Shown here piece after piece: positions 44,058-54,025 of a DNA stretch of 64,000 nucleotides. The stretch spans positions 1 through 64,000 of the forward strand of contig CALUGP010000015.1 of the NCBI GenBank assembly GCA_944320195.1. The letters are read 5' to 3'. Made by a program: the position numbers and the translations under genes. Under the pieces are notes generated by a model. It worked only from the letters and a program-made list of their open reading frames with translations. It did no database searches and was not told where the DNA came from. Numbering within the stretch: the first letter of the stretch is position 1; each line of letters begins with the position of its first letter. This DNA is from an uncultured Prevotella sp. (GTDB lineage: Bacteria; Bacteroidota; Bacteroidia; Bacteroidales; Bacteroidaceae).

Positions 44058-44645
44058 TTATATGTCGCTTATGCTTATGTAGCCGCGTGTGACTGCGTAA
44101 ATTGTCAGTGCCGAGACACTCTTCAGCCCGAGTTTTTCCATGATGTTGTGGCGGTGTGTTACAACCGTGGCCAGCGATATGTTGAGGCGGTCGGCAATTT
44201 CTTTGTTGATGTGCCCCTTCACAATCAGCGTCATCACCTCTATCTCGCGCGTAGAGAGTTGTCTCTCTTGTGTGCCGCTGCTTATTTTAGGCAGGTGCCG
44301 CCCTGAGGCGTGAGCGCTCTGTTCCAAAGTCAGAAGCGACTTTACAAGCTGCTTTTCAGGCACAGATGTGTACAGGCAGTGGAATCCCGTGAAAGGAGGG
44401 TTGTCGGGGGCGGAAGTGCATAGTATGATAGTCTTGCGTTGCCGTTCGGTAAAGAAATGCACATCGTTGACAACGGCGCTTGTCGCGGCGAAGTAATGGA
44501 TGTAGCCGTCGGCAAGCCCGTCCGGCATATCCTTCACGCTGCGGTATGTGTCGACATCAATAGTGGGCATGACCTCCTGCAGCATCTGCTTCAGGCCGAT
44601 TGCCGCCAGGGTGTCCGGATGTATGATCGCGATTTTGGGGAACAT
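44058..44645 (-). CDS. LuxR-family helix-turn-helix regulator with degenerate receiver-like N-terminus
   Basis: The 195-residue product starts at the ATG at 44643-44645. The C-terminal 60 residues are a clear LuxR/NarL DNA-binding domain (LSTREIEVMTLIVKGHINKE, then ISLATVVTHRHNIMEKLGL). The N-terminal part (1-120) has the alternating strand-helix order of a receiver, but I do not see the usual Asp phosphorylation site, so it may respond to something other than a kinase. It lies downstream of the decarboxylase subunits on the same strand, with a stem-loop element between. Confidence 0.88.
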   Translation of the reverse strand: MFPKIAIIHPDTLAAIGLKQMLQEVMPTIDVDTYRSVKDMPDGLADGYIHYFAATSAVVNDVHFFTERQRKTIILCTSAPDNPPFTGFHCLYTSVPEKQLVKSLLTLEQSAHASGRHLPKISSGTQERQLSTREIEVMTLIVKGHINKEIADRLNISLATVVTHRHNIMEKLGLKSVSALTIYAVTRGYISISDI

Positions 44646-44672
44646 AGACAAATAAAGTTAAGAATTAAGGAA

Positions 44673-44750
44673 TTAAGAGTTAAAAATTAAGAAAACCACC
44701 CCTGCCGATGTTTCTCGGAAATACACATTTTCTTAATTCCTAACTCTTAA
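44673..44750. repeat. AT-rich stem-loop element, copy 2
   Basis: 23-bp arms, 44673-44695 with 44728-44750, with two mismatches around a 32-base loop. The arm sequence is closely related to that of the element at 23737-23820. It lies between the beta-subunit gene stop codon and the LuxR-type gene start. Confidence 0.65.
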
Positions 44751-44754
44751 TGGT

Positions 44755-45912
44755 TCAAGACATGAATCCAAGCAAGGCTCCTGCTGCGACGGCCGAGCCG
44801 ATGACACCGGCGACGTTTGGTCCCATGGCATGCATCAGTAGGAAGTTGTGGCGGTCGTATTCAAGGCCCAGGTTGTTGGATATTCTTGCGCTCATTGGGA
44901 CTGCGCTTACGCCGGCGTTGCCGATAAGAGGGTTGAGCTTTTTCGACTTCGGCAGAAACAGGTTCATGAACTTCACGAAGAGTACGCCGGATGCTGTCGC
45001 GATGGCGAAGGCCATGAAGCCGAGGAAGAATATGTAGATGGTCTTCATCGTGAGGAACTCGCTGGCCTGCGTTGAGCAGCCTACAGTAAGCCCGAGCAGC
45101 ATCACAACGATGTCGTTGAGCGCGCTTCCGGCCGTCTTGGCGAGGCGTGTGGTCTTGCCGGATTCCTTCAGCAGGTTGCCGAAGAAGAGCATGCCGAGCA
45201 GCGGCAGGCCCGAAGGCACGATGAATGTTGTCAGCAGAAGGCCGATGATGGGGAAGAGTATGCGCTCCGTCTGGCTCACCTGGCGTGCCGGTTTCATGCG
45301 GATGAGACGCTCCTTCTTGGTCGTGAGTAGTCGCATCAGCGGCGGCTGGATAATAGGTACGAGTGCCATGTAAGAGTAGGCGCACACGGCTATGGCGCCC
45401 ATCAGGTTGGGGCTGAGCTTCGATGAGAGGAAGATGGCCGTCGGCCCGTCGGCTCCGCCGATGATGGCGATGCCTGCCGCCTGGTTCGGCTCGAAGCCAA
45501 GTGCAAGGGCTATCATGTACGCTCCGAAGATGCCGAACTGTGCCGCGGCTCCAATAAGGATGAGCTTCGGGTTGCTGATTAGCGCCGAGAAGTCGGTCAT
45601 TGCGCCTATGCCGAGGAACACCAGAGGCGGATACCACCCTTGGCGCACGCCTTGGTAGAAGATGTTGAGCACTGAGTTGTCCTCGTAGAGTCCTATCTCC
45701 AGCCCCACGTCGGCGCGGAACGGTATGTTGCCGAGGATGATGCCCAGTCCGATAGGTACGAGCAGCAACGGCTCAAAGTCTTTCTTTATGGCCAGCCAGA
45801 TGAAGAACGCGCCGGCGATTATCATGATGATGTTTCCTGTCTCGGCGTTGGCGAAGCCTGTATATGTAAGGAACTCGTTGAAGTTGCTTGAAATGAAATC
45901 TGTAAATCCCAT
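44755..45912 (-). CDS. Sodium-translocating decarboxylase beta subunit
   Basis: Integral membrane subunit that couples decarboxylation of carboxybiotin to sodium export, as in methylmalonyl-CoA or oxaloacetate decarboxylase. The 385-residue product has about ten helices and the conserved sodium-site segment GGADGPTAIFLSSKLSP, plus the later CSTQASEFL. It is the most downstream gene of the three-subunit set OadG-like, biotin carrier, beta. With mutAB nearby, methylmalonyl-CoA is the likely substrate, but sequence alone does not separate it from oxaloacetate decarboxylase. Confidence 0.94.
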   Translation of the reverse strand: MGFTDFISSNFNEFLTYTGFANAETGNIIMIIAGAFFIWLAIKKDFEPLLLVPIGLGIILGNIPFRADVGLEIGLYEDNSVLNIFYQGVRQGWYPPLVFLGIGAMTDFSALISNPKLILIGAAAQFGIFGAYMIALALGFEPNQAAGIAIIGGADGPTAIFLSSKLSPNLMGAIAVCAYSYMALVPIIQPPLMRLLTTKKERLIRMKPARQVSQTERILFPIIGLLLTTFIVPSGLPLLGMLFFGNLLKESGKTTRLAKTAGSALNDIVVMLLGLTVGCSTQASEFLTMKTIYIFFLGFMAFAIATASGVLFVKFMNLFLPKSKKLNPLIGNAGVSAVPMSARISNNLGLEYDRHNFLLMHAMGPNVAGVIGSAVAAGALLGFMS

Positions 45913-46071
45913 AGCTTGTTGTTTTTTACGGTTATTGGGTTTTCATGGTTGTAAGGTTTTACGGTCGCGCCTTCGGGGCTTTATGAGCTTGCTTCATGTC
46001 AGGGTTCAGGCCGCAATATGTACCAATACTGTTGCAGCTTCATGGCCGTATAACCTTATGATCTTAAGACC

Positions 46072-46515
46072 TTATCCAATTGTTATCAATGCGTCGCCTT
46101 CCATTACGGTGTCACCTTTGCTTACAAGTATTGCCGTAACCGTGCCGTTGCATTCGGCCTCGATGTTGTTTTGCATCTTCATGGCTTCAAGGATTACAAC
46201 AGTGTCGCCGTCTTTTACAGTGTCGCCGACCTTGACTTTTATATCCGTGATGGTGCCGGGCAGTGGGGCCGTGACCTTTGTGCCGCCTGCCGGGATGTTG
46301 GCCGCAGGCTTTTCGGGCTTGCTTGTAGGAGCGGTTGTTGCCGGTTGTGGCGGTGTTACTACTGGTTTGTGCGGCATTGTGGCCGGATTGATGGGCTGTT
46401 TCAGCTCCACTTCGAAAGGTATGCCGTTAACGTTTACCTGTGCTATGTTCCCTTCGACGTTTACTATCTCTACGTCGTAGTCTACGCCTTGTACTTTATA
46501 TTGATATTTGTTCAT
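46072..46515 (-). CDS. Biotin carboxyl carrier subunit of the sodium-pump decarboxylase
   Basis: The 147-residue product has an N-terminal region (MNKYQYKVQGVDYDVEIVNV), a flexible Pro/Ala/Thr linker (about 45-78) and a biotinyl/lipoyl domain (about 80-147) with the biotinylation site Lys113 in EAMKM. It carries CO2 from the carboxyltransferase to the beta subunit. It lies between the gamma-like and beta subunit genes. The 159 bases to the beta gene contain no further gene. Confidence 0.93.
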   Translation of the reverse strand: MNKYQYKVQGVDYDVEIVNVEGNIAQVNVNGIPFEVELKQPINPATMPHKPVVTPPQPATTAPTSKPEKPAANIPAGGTKVTAPLPGTITDIKVKVGDTVKDGDTVVILEAMKMQNNIEAECNGTVTAILVSKGDTVMEGDALITIG

Positions 46516-46572
46516 TTTTATTTAGATTTGGTTATGGTTGTAATGTATTGGTGTTTTAAGAATCTTGGCCGT

Positions 46573-47541
46573 TTAATGGATGATTGTTTCCTCCGGATAT
46601 ATGTTCCAGTTGGTGTGGTGTGGTTTTATGGTTATTATGTTACTTTCAATGTCGTGAACATCGTCTTCATACTGTTTCAGGGCCATTGCGATGACGGCGA
46701 TGTATATTTCCTTGTCTATTCCGCCTGTTTGCAGGCCGTCTTTCAGCATGACTTTGGTCTTATGTCCGGTCTCGGCGAGCTTTTCTCCAGTCTTTACGGC
46801 AGCCTTGATTGGCTGTATCTTGCCGGCTTTCTTAAGTGTTTGCTTATGCGACATGAACAGTCCAAGCACGCGGAAGAATACGTACAGCAGTGCAAGGCAG
46901 AAAAACACAATGCCCATGGACAGCACGGTGATTCCAAGTCCGTAAGGGTCTTCACGTTTGATTTTTGCTATTTTTGTCTCGCTCATTTGCACAAAGTTCT
47001 CTATTCCTGGCGTAACGCCGTCAGGACTTTTCACTTCCCATTGTGCCGCTCCGTCCTTTATTCTTGCGTAAGACTGGTCAACCGCCAATGCGGGAACTGA
47101 AACAGAGTCTATCAGGTCGATGCCGTTGCCGTCATACAAGGCTATCCAAAGAGGTTCTCCGCTTTCCGCCTTGGCTTCAAGATGCAGTGTTCCTTGCGCT
47201 TGGTTGCCGTTAAGGAAGAACACGATGTGTTCACGGGCGGACATCGATGTACGGCTGTCTCCGTTGGGGATGCAGCTCATCATTGATGTGCGTTCGGGAA
47301 CTGTGAGGCTTTTGTCAAGCACTCGGCGGTCTGTTGTAATGTACATGCCGCGCACGTCATACGTTGAGAAGGCGATGTTTGTGAGTTCCACCCATGCTCC
47401 CCGGTTGCCGTATTCGTCTTGCAGGTTGGCCTTGTTGTTGGTGAGTACTTCATTTATCTTGATGTTTCTTGCCCCTTGGCCGAACATCGAGACTATACTG
47501 CTTGCCAGCAAGGCAAAAAGTAGAAAAACGGTTTTTTTCAT
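46573..47541 (-). CDS. OadG-like gamma subunit fused to an exported lamin-tail domain
   Basis: The 322-residue product starts with a signal peptide (about 1-21, LASSIVSMFGQ), then an extracytoplasmic lamin-tail-like beta-sandwich (about 24-185, KINEVLTNNKANLQDEYGNRG is cut here to INEVLTNNKANLQDEYG). A single transmembrane helix follows (about 200-225, YGLGITVLSMGIVFFCLALL) and a cytoplasmic tail rich in Lys. The helix plus tail match the OadG gamma chain that tethers the decarboxylase parts. The added lamin-tail part is typical for Bacteroidetes. It is the first gene of the subunit set. Confidence 0.88.
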   Translation of the reverse strand: MKKTVFLLFALLASSIVSMFGQGARNIKINEVLTNNKANLQDEYGNRGAWVELTNIAFSTYDVRGMYITTDRRVLDKSLTVPERTSMMSCIPNGDSRTSMSAREHIVFFLNGNQAQGTLHLEAKAESGEPLWIALYDGNGIDLIDSVSVPALAVDQSYARIKDGAAQWEVKSPDGVTPGIENFVQMSETKIAKIKREDPYGLGITVLSMGIVFFCLALLYVFFRVLGLFMSHKQTLKKAGKIQPIKAAVKTGEKLAETGHKTKVMLKDGLQTGGIDKEIYIAVIAMALKQYEDDVHDIESNIITIKPHHTNWNIYPEETIIH

Positions 47542-47617
47542 GTCTTGATGCTTGTTTTTAGGTTTTAAGGTTATGGATTTAAAGGTTGTTGTGGGTTGTC
47601 TGGAGGTCTTTTTAATA

Positions 47618-47666
47618 GTTGTAGGGTTACGAAGTCGCGTTTCCTATGACCTTATAACCCTACAAC
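47618..47666. terminator. Hairpin downstream of the AspT-family transporter gene
   Basis: Perfect 12-bp arms GTTGTAGGGTTA (47618-47629) and TAACCCTACAAC (47655-47666). It lies 16 bases beyond the transporter stop on the minus strand. No clear T tract is seen, so it may be a repeat element rather than a true terminator. Related sequence occurs at 45947-45969. Confidence 0.45.
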
Positions 47667-47681
47667 ATCATGTCTGTTTTG

Positions 47682-49370
47682 CTACATTCCGCAGAAGAAC
47701 AGCACTATGATTTGCGCCGTAAATATTCTAAGGAACATGCTCAACGGGTAGACTGTGGAGTAGCCTACGGCGGGCGCGTCCTTTGAACAAACAGAGTTGG
47801 CGTATGCCAATGCTGGCGGATCCGTGTATGTGCCGGCAATCATTCCCATAATCGTGAAGTAGTTGAACTTGTATTTCAGCCGTGCGATTATGCCTACAAT
47901 GAAGATTGGTATGATGGTTATCAGGAAGCCTGTGTAGACGTATTTTATTCCGTCGCCCTGCACGATTGTTTCCAGGAAGCCGGCCCCGGCCTTTATTCCG
48001 ACGCTTGCAAGGAAGAGCACCAGGCCTATCTCGCGCAGCATCATGTTCGCGCTGGTCGTGGTGTAGGTTACCAGATGGACTTTGTAACCGAACCGTCCGA
48101 TGAGTATTGCGATGATGAGCGGTCCTCCGGCGATTCCGAGTTTTATAGGAACGGGGATTCCCGGGCATGCGATTGGTATGCTGCCGAAGAGTATTCCGAC
48201 GAAGATGCCGACAAAGATTGTTGCGATGTTGGGCGCGTTGAGGCGTTTTACGGAGTTGCCGAGCACGCTGGCCATGCGGTTAACCGCGCCTTCAGGGCCT
48301 ACCACCATCACGCGGTCGCCCACTTGGAGTGAGAGGCTTGAGTGTGCGAAGAGGTCCATGCCGTGGCGTGTAACTCTGGTCACGTTTACTCCGAAACCGC
48401 GTGAGAAGTGCATCTGCCCGAGTGTTTTGCCGTTGATTGACGGACGTGTGACGACTATTCGCTTGCTGACCATCGGCTCGTCTTGCGTTTTCCAGTCGAT
48501 TTCGACTTCCGGCCCGATGAAGGCTATGATGGCTTCGGCGTCTTTTTCGGCGCACACGATGAACAGCTTGTCGCCGATGTGGAATACGGTTTTGCCCATG
48601 GGGGTCACCACATGGCCTTCATGGAGCAGGCGCGAGCATACGAAGTCGCGGTTGAGGAACTCGTGCACTTGCGCGATGGTTTTGCCCTCGAGGTATCCGT
48701 TTTCCACTGTGATGCTCATGAAGTGTGGCTTTACAGCTTCGTTGTCGTTCTCCTCTTCGTCGAGTTTCTCCTCTTCTTTCTCTGCTTTTATGTGGCAGAT
48801 GTACCTTATCGCTATCGTGGCTCCGATGATTCCGAGCACGCCGAGAGGGTAGGCGCACGCGTAACCTGACGCTATTTGGGGCACGTTCCCGTCTTTGAAC
48901 ACTGACGCCAGCGCCTCGTTGGCTGCACCGAGACCCGGGGTGTTGGTCACTGCGCCGTACAGCGTGCCGACCATCATTGGAAGGTTCTTCGGGTCAGACG
49001 TGTCGAAGAAGATATAGTAGCATGCGAACATTACGAGTATGTTCAGCAAGATGACGGTGGTCGACAGGGCGTTGAGCGTGACTCCGCCGCGCTTGAAGCT
49101 CTCGAAGAAGCCCGGGCCGACCTGCAAGCCTATCATGAAGACGAACAGGATTAGTCCGAACTCTTGCAGGAACGAAAGCACGCTGGGCGTCGCCGTGAAG
49201 CCGAAGTGGCCTGCGGCTATGCCTGCGAAGAGGACAAACGTGACACCAAGGGAAATCCCACCGATCTTTATTTTCCCTAAAAACACTCCTACGGCTATGA
49301 CGCTAGCGTAAAGCAGGGCTATGTGCGCCACAGAGTCGGTTGCCGTGAACAAATTTATTAGCCAATCCAT
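47682..49370 (-). CDS. AspT/YidE-family putative transporter
   Basis: The 562-residue membrane protein is built from two homologous membrane halves of the AspT/YidE duplication type (about 1-200 and 370-562). Between them are two regulatory TrkA-C/RCK_C domains (about 210-370, [18 protein letters not shown], then [16 protein letters not shown] and GDRMVMVGPEGAV). AspT itself exchanges aspartate and alanine; the substrate here is unknown. Divergent from mutA. Its place beside the propionate genes suggests an organic-acid or amino-acid substrate (inference). Confidence 0.9.
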   Translation of the reverse strand: MDWLINLFTATDSVAHIALLYASVIAVGVFLGKIKIGGISLGVTFVLFAGIAAGHFGFTATPSVLSFLQEFGLILFVFMIGLQVGPGFFESFKRGGVTLNALSTTVILLNILVMFACYYIFFDTSDPKNLPMMVGTLYGAVTNTPGLGAANEALASVFKDGNVPQIASGYACAYPLGVLGIIGATIAIRYICHIKAEKEEEKLDEEENDNEAVKPHFMSITVENGYLEGKTIAQVHEFLNRDFVCSRLLHEGHVVTPMGKTVFHIGDKLFIVCAEKDAEAIIAFIGPEVEIDWKTQDEPMVSKRIVVTRPSINGKTLGQMHFSRGFGVNVTRVTRHGMDLFAHSSLSLQVGDRVMVVGPEGAVNRMASVLGNSVKRLNAPNIATIFVGIFVGILFGSIPIACPGIPVPIKLGIAGGPLIIAILIGRFGYKVHLVTYTTTSANMMLREIGLVLFLASVGIKAGAGFLETIVQGDGIKYVYTGFLITIIPIFIVGIIARLKYKFNYFTIMGMIAGTYTDPPALAYANSVCSKDAPAVGYSTVYPLSMFLRIFTAQIIVLFFCGM

Positions 49371-49390
49371 AATATTTCTTTAAGATGGTG

Positions 49391-49398
49391 CAAAAGTA
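49391..49398 (-). promoter_or_regulatory. -7 box (TACTTTTG, minus strand) for the AspT-family gene
   Basis: The plus strand reads CAAAAGTA, 21 bases before the start codon at 49370. Confidence 0.65.
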
Positions 49399-49524
49399 GC
49401 TAAATTCTTACTCATTTGATAATTTTTGTGCAATTATTTTAATGTGCGTTCAGTGCTTTTTGTATTTTTCACGGTTAAAAATTAAATTCTGTTTGTTTTT
49501 TTTATGCTTGTCGGAAAAATGCGT

Positions 49525-49532
49525 TATCTTTG
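49525..49532 (+). promoter_or_regulatory. -7 box (TATCTTTG), candidate promoter of mutAB
   Basis: TATCTTTG, about 250 bases upstream of the mutA ATG. If used, repeat array E lies in the transcribed leader. Confidence 0.5.
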
Positions 49533-49579
49533 CCAAGAGATATGCGGTGAACAGCCGCCCGTTGGCGCACGGCCGTGCG

Positions 49580-49659
49580 AAAGGCCGTCAATCGGCTTGC
49601 GAAAGGCCGTCTTTTACAGCGTGAAAGGCCGTCTTTTGGAGCGCAAAAGGCCGCAAATC
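49580..49659. repeat. 22-bp-period GGCCGTC array, locus E
   Basis: Four units at 49580, 49602, 49624 and 49646, exactly 22 bp apart, all in the direct orientation (AAAGGCCGTC; the last ends GGCCGC). It lies between the candidate promoter at 49525 and mutA. The remaining 125 bases to mutA show no gene. Confidence 0.85.
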
Positions 49660-49784
49660 GCAAACTGCCTGATGTCCAGGCTCTTACGCGCACGGCCTTG
49701 AGGCTTGCCTGCACGCATGCTATTGCCGCGTAAAACTGGAGTTGACCATATTTAATATTAGGTAATTACTTATAAACGATTTTT

Positions 49785-51647
49785 ATGTCAAACTGTAAAG
49801 AAAAACTCTTCAGCGAGTTCAAAGCGCCCACACGCCAGGAATGGCTTGACAAGATACAAGTCGACCTGAAAGGCGCTGACTTCAACAAACGTCTTGTCTG
49901 GCGGACCAACGAAGGCTTCGACGTGCCGCCGTTCTACCGCAGGGAGGACGTATTGAAACTTGACACACCTGACGCTTTGCCGGGCGAGTTCCCATATGTG
50001 CGTGGCAACAAGAAAGCCTGCAACTGCTGGTATGTGCGCCAGGACATCATGGCCGATGATGCAAAGGCCGCCAACGCCAAGGCTCTTGACATACTTGGCA
50101 GGGGTGTAGACTCTGTAGGCTTCAAGATTCCGGGCGACTGTGTAAGCGCGGATTTCATTGAGATGCTGCTTGACGGGATAGACTGTGAGGCCGTAGAGCT
50201 GAACTTCAACACCTGCAAGCGCCACACTCTCGACCTCGCGCGCACGCTTGCCGCATATTTCGACAAGAAGGGATGCGACAAGGCCAGGGTGTGCGGCTCC
50301 TTGGACTGGGACCCGATGGAGAAGATTGTGATGAAGGGGCGCGATGTCACCCCGGTGCTCTCTTTCGCGCCGCAGATAGTCGACGCGTTGAAGGACTATC
50401 CACGTTTCCGCTGCATTTCGGTCAACGCCGTCGCGCTCAACAATGCCGGTGCATACATAGTTCAGGAGCTGGGCTACGCCATGGCGTGGGGCAACGAATA
50501 CCTCAACATGCTGACCGAGGCCGGCGTCGACGCCGACATGGCGGCAAGCAAGCTGACTTTCAACATGGGAATTTCCGAAAACTTCTTCATGGAGATAGCC
50601 AAGTTCCGCGCCGCCCGTCTGCTTTGGGCAGAGATAGTGAAGCAGTATGGGCCGAAGAATGACGCTTCGTGCATGATGTGCGTCAACGCCGTCACCTCTA
50701 AATATAATATGACCTTGTTCGACAGCTACGTCAACCTGCTGCGCTCCCAGACGGAATCTATGAGCGCGGCCCTTGCCGGCGTGCATTCGATAGTTGTCAC
50801 ACCGTTTGATGCCGTGTATGAGACGCCAAACGACTTTTCCGAGCGTCTTGCACGCAACCAGCAACTGCTGCTCAAGGAAGAAAGCCATTTCGACAAGGTG
50901 GTAGACCCGGCGGCGGGCAGCTATTTTGTCGAAGAGCTTACCACTTCGCTCGCCAACGAGGGCTGGAAGATATTTCTTAACGTGGAGAACGAAGGCGGTT
51001 TCCTCGAAGCGGCGAAGAAAGGCACTGTGCAAGACGACATCAACGCCACGAACGCAAAGCGCCACGAGGCGGCCGCAAAGCGCAAGGAGTTCCTTCTGGG
51101 AACCAACCAGTTCCCCAACTTCACGGAAAAGTCAGAAGGCAAGCGGCCGCTCGGATGCACATGCCATTGCGGCGGAGGCCACAAGCACGAGGCTGCGTTC
51201 AAGGCAATCGAGACGACGCGTCTCGCTGCCGATTACGAGGATTTGCGCATCAAGGTGGAAGAAAGCGGAAAGGCCCCTGTGGCGTTCATGCTGACCATAG
51301 GCAATCTGGCCATGCGCCAGGCGCGCGCCCAGTTCAGCTGCAACTTCCTCGCTTGCGCCGGTTACAAGGTGGTTGACAACCTTGGTTTCAATACGGTGGA
51401 AGAAGGTGTTGACGCAGCCCTGAAGGCCGGAGCCGACATCGTGGTGCTTTGTTCGAGCGACGACGAATATGCAGAGTATGCCGTTCCGGCGTTCAAGTAT
51501 CTTGACGGACGCGCCATGTTTGTAGTGGCCGGAGCCCCGGCTTGCATGGAAGACCTCAAGGCCGCAGGCATTGAGAACTTCATCCACGTGCGCTGCAACG
51601 TGCTTGAGACATTGAAAGAGTATAACGCTAAATTGGGAATAAAATGA
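49785..51647 (+). CDS. mutA: Methylmalonyl-CoA mutase small subunit
   Basis: Partner subunit of the B12-dependent enzyme that interconverts succinyl-CoA and methylmalonyl-CoA. The 620-residue product has a mutase-like barrel domain (about 30-440, [20 protein letters not shown]) and a C-terminal Rossmann-like domain (about 490-620) that lacks the DxHxxG cobalamin ligand, as expected for the non-catalytic subunit. Between the two is an odd Cys/His-rich loop, [11 protein letters not shown], at residues 458-468. The ATGA overlap with mutB indicates translational coupling. Confidence 0.95.
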   Translation: MSNCKEKLFSEFKAPTRQEWLDKIQVDLKGADFNKRLVWRTNEGFDVPPFYRREDVLKLDTPDALPGEFPYVRGNKKACNCWYVRQDIMADDAKAANAKALDILGRGVDSVGFKIPGDCVSADFIEMLLDGIDCEAVELNFNTCKRHTLDLARTLAAYFDKKGCDKARVCGSLDWDPMEKIVMKGRDVTPVLSFAPQIVDALKDYPRFRCISVNAVALNNAGAYIVQELGYAMAWGNEYLNMLTEAGVDADMAASKLTFNMGISENFFMEIAKFRAARLLWAEIVKQYGPKNDASCMMCVNAVTSKYNMTLFDSYVNLLRSQTESMSAALAGVHSIVVTPFDAVYETPNDFSERLARNQQLLLKEESHFDKVVDPAAGSYFVEELTTSLANEGWKIFLNVENEGGFLEAAKKGTVQDDINATNAKRHEAAAKRKEFLLGTNQFPNFTEKSEGKRPLGCTCHCGGGHKHEAAFKAIETTRLAADYEDLRIKVEESGKAPVAFMLTIGNLAMRQARAQFSCNFLACAGYKVVDNLGFNTVEEGVDAALKAGADIVVLCSSDDEYAEYAVPAFKYLDGRAMFVVAGAPACMEDLKAAGIENFIHVRCNVLETLKEYNAKLGIK

Positions 51648-53788
51648 GAAAGAATTTCAACGAAGTCAACATATTTTCCGGCATTAAGGCGTCTGACGGC
51701 GCACAATGGCAGAAAGACAACAACATAGCTCCCGACTGGAAGACGCCTGAGCACATCATGGTGAAGCCGGCGTATACAAAGGAAGACCTCGAGGGCATGG
51801 AGCATCTTGACTACACAGCCGGTCTGCCGCCGTTCCTGCGCGGCCCGTACAGCATGATGTACCCGTTCCGTCCGTGGACAATCCGCCAGTATGCCGGATT
51901 CTCTACGGCCGAGGAGAGCAACGCTTTCTATCGCCGTAACCTTGCAAGCGGACAGAAAGGCCTGTCTGTCGCGTTCGACCTTCCCACACACCGAGGCTAT
52001 GACCCGGACAATGCCCGCGTCATAGGAGATGTCGGCAAGGCGGGTGTTTCCATTTGCTCGGTGGAGAACATGAAGGTGCTGTTCAACGGAATACCTTTGA
52101 ACAAGATGTCGGTTTCCATGACGATGAACGGTGCCGTGCTCCCGATCATGGCTTTCTACATCGTTGCCGGACTTGAGCAGGGAGCCAAACTCGAAGAAAT
52201 GGCTGGCACAATCCAGAACGACATCTTAAAGGAGTTCATGGTGCGCAACACCTACATATATCCGCCCGCATTCTCGATGAGGATCATAAGCGACATCTTC
52301 GCATATACTTCGAAGTTCATGCCTAAATTCAATTCGATATCAATCTCGGGCTACCACATGCAGGAAGCCGGTGCCACTGCCGACATCGAGCTGGCTTACA
52401 CCATAGCCGACGGCTTGGAGTACGTCCGCGCCGGAGTGAACGCTGGCATCGACATCGACGCCTTCGCGCCGCGCCTCTCGTTCTTCTGGGGCATTTCGAT
52501 GAACCATTTTATGGAAGTGGCCAAGATGCGTGCGGCAAGAATGCTTTGGGCTAAAGTAATCGAACAGTTCCATCCCAAGAACCCGAAGTCGCTCATGCTG
52601 CGCACACACTCGCAGACGTCAGGCTGGTCGCTTACGGAGCAAGACCCGTTCAACAACGTTGGACGCACCTGCATCGAGGCAATGACCGCAGCCCTGGGAC
52701 ACACCCAGAGCCTGCACACCAACGCGCTTGACGAGGCCATCGCCCTGCCTACCGACTTCTCGGCACGCATAGCCCGCAACACTCAGATATACATCCAGAA
52801 CGAAACCAAGATATGCAAACATATCGACCCGTGGGCAGGCTCATACTATGTTGAGAGCCTGACAAACGAGCTGGCTCACAAGGCTTGGGAGCACATCCAG
52901 GAGATAGAGAAGCTCGGCGGAATGGCGAAGGCCATCGAGACGGGTGTACCCAAGATGCGTATCGAGGAAGCTGCGGCCCGCACCCAGGCCCGCATCGACA
53001 GCGGCGCGCAGACCATCGTGGGTACAAACAAGTACCGCCTTGATCATGAAGACCCGATTGACATCCTTGAGGTGGACAATTCGGCGGTGCGCAAGGAGCA
53101 GGAGGAAGGCTTGGCCAAGCTCCGCGCCTCGCGTGACAATGCGAAGGCGCAGCAGACTCTCGACGCGCTGACTGAGTGTGTGCGCACGGGCGAGGGCAAT
53201 CTTCTCGAACTTGCCGTGGAGTGTGCCAAGGCGCGTTGCACGCTCGGCGAGATAAGTGATGCCTGCGAAAAAGTTGTAGGCCGTTATAAAGCAGTAATCA
53301 GGACAATATCAGGCGTGTATTCATCAGAAAGCAAGAACGACGCGGACTATAACAAGGCCTGCGAGTTGACGGAAGAGTTTGCAAAGAAGGAGGGTCGCCG
53401 TCCGCGCATCTTCATCGCCAAGATGGGACAGGACGGACACGACCGTGGTGCGAAGGTTGTGGCTACGGGTTATGCCGACTGCGGTTTCGATGTGGACATG
53501 GGGCCGTTGTTCCAGACGCCGGCCGAGGCTGCGCGCGAGGCCGTGGAGAACGATGTGCACATTGTTGGCGCAAGTTCTCTGGCCGCCGGCCATAAGACGC
53601 TTATCCCTCAGCTTATAGAAGAGCTTAAAAAGCTCGGCCGTGATGATATAATGGTGATTGCCGGCGGAGTCATTCCGGCGCAGGACTACGACTTCCTTTA
53701 CAAGGCGGGCGTGGCCGCAATATTCGGTCCCGGCACTTCGGTGGCCAAGGCTGCGTGCGAGATGATGAACATATTGCTCGACAAATAA
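51644..53788 (+). CDS. mutB: Methylmalonyl-CoA mutase large (catalytic) subunit
   Basis: Catalytic subunit, 714 residues. The substrate-binding barrel covers about 60-560 ([51 protein letters not shown]). The C-terminal cobalamin-binding domain (about 580-714) has the ligand motif [15 protein letters not shown]. In Bacteroides-type fermentation the enzyme runs from succinyl-CoA to methylmalonyl-CoA on the way to propionate. It overlaps mutA by 4 bases, and a terminator follows. Confidence 0.97.
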   Translation: MRKNFNEVNIFSGIKASDGAQWQKDNNIAPDWKTPEHIMVKPAYTKEDLEGMEHLDYTAGLPPFLRGPYSMMYPFRPWTIRQYAGFSTAEESNAFYRRNLASGQKGLSVAFDLPTHRGYDPDNARVIGDVGKAGVSICSVENMKVLFNGIPLNKMSVSMTMNGAVLPIMAFYIVAGLEQGAKLEEMAGTIQNDILKEFMVRNTYIYPPAFSMRIISDIFAYTSKFMPKFNSISISGYHMQEAGATADIELAYTIADGLEYVRAGVNAGIDIDAFAPRLSFFWGISMNHFMEVAKMRAARMLWAKVIEQFHPKNPKSLMLRTHSQTSGWSLTEQDPFNNVGRTCIEAMTAALGHTQSLHTNALDEAIALPTDFSARIARNTQIYIQNETKICKHIDPWAGSYYVESLTNELAHKAWEHIQEIEKLGGMAKAIETGVPKMRIEEAAARTQARIDSGAQTIVGTNKYRLDHEDPIDILEVDNSAVRKEQEEGLAKLRASRDNAKAQQTLDALTECVRTGEGNLLELAVECAKARCTLGEISDACEKVVGRYKAVIRTISGVYSSESKNDADYNKACELTEEFAKKEGRRPRIFIAKMGQDGHDRGAKVVATGYADCGFDVDMGPLFQTPAEAAREAVENDVHIVGASSLAAGHKTLIPQLIEELKKLGRDDIMVIAGGVIPAQDYDFLYKAGVAAIFGPGTSVAKAACEMMNILLDK

Positions 53789-53847
53789 CGCTTTGTACAC
53801 AATGCGGCGTTTATCCGTCGTCATGGCGTATTAGTTGCGATTTTAAA

Positions 53848-53885
53848 CTGGTGGAGGCCCAGTGGCGAGTCTCCATCGGTTTTTT
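53848..53885 (+). terminator. Rho-independent terminator of mutAB
   Basis: CTGGTGGAG (53848-53856) pairs with CTCCATCGG (53871-53879) with G-U pairs, followed by six T residues. Confidence 0.75.
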
Positions 53886-54025
53886 CAGTGATGTCCAAAG
53901 CCTCGCATAGGTGCGGCCGTTACCGTTCGCGCTGATGCCTGGCCGCATGCCGCCCCGTCGGATGCCCGCTTTTTGGATGGCACTGATTGTCAGCCGTTTA
54001 CGCAAGACTGGCAGCGTGCGTCGCA

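Noticed and set aside
49788..51065. 425-codon minus-strand frame opposite mutA
   Set aside because: Antisense shadow of a well-supported gene.
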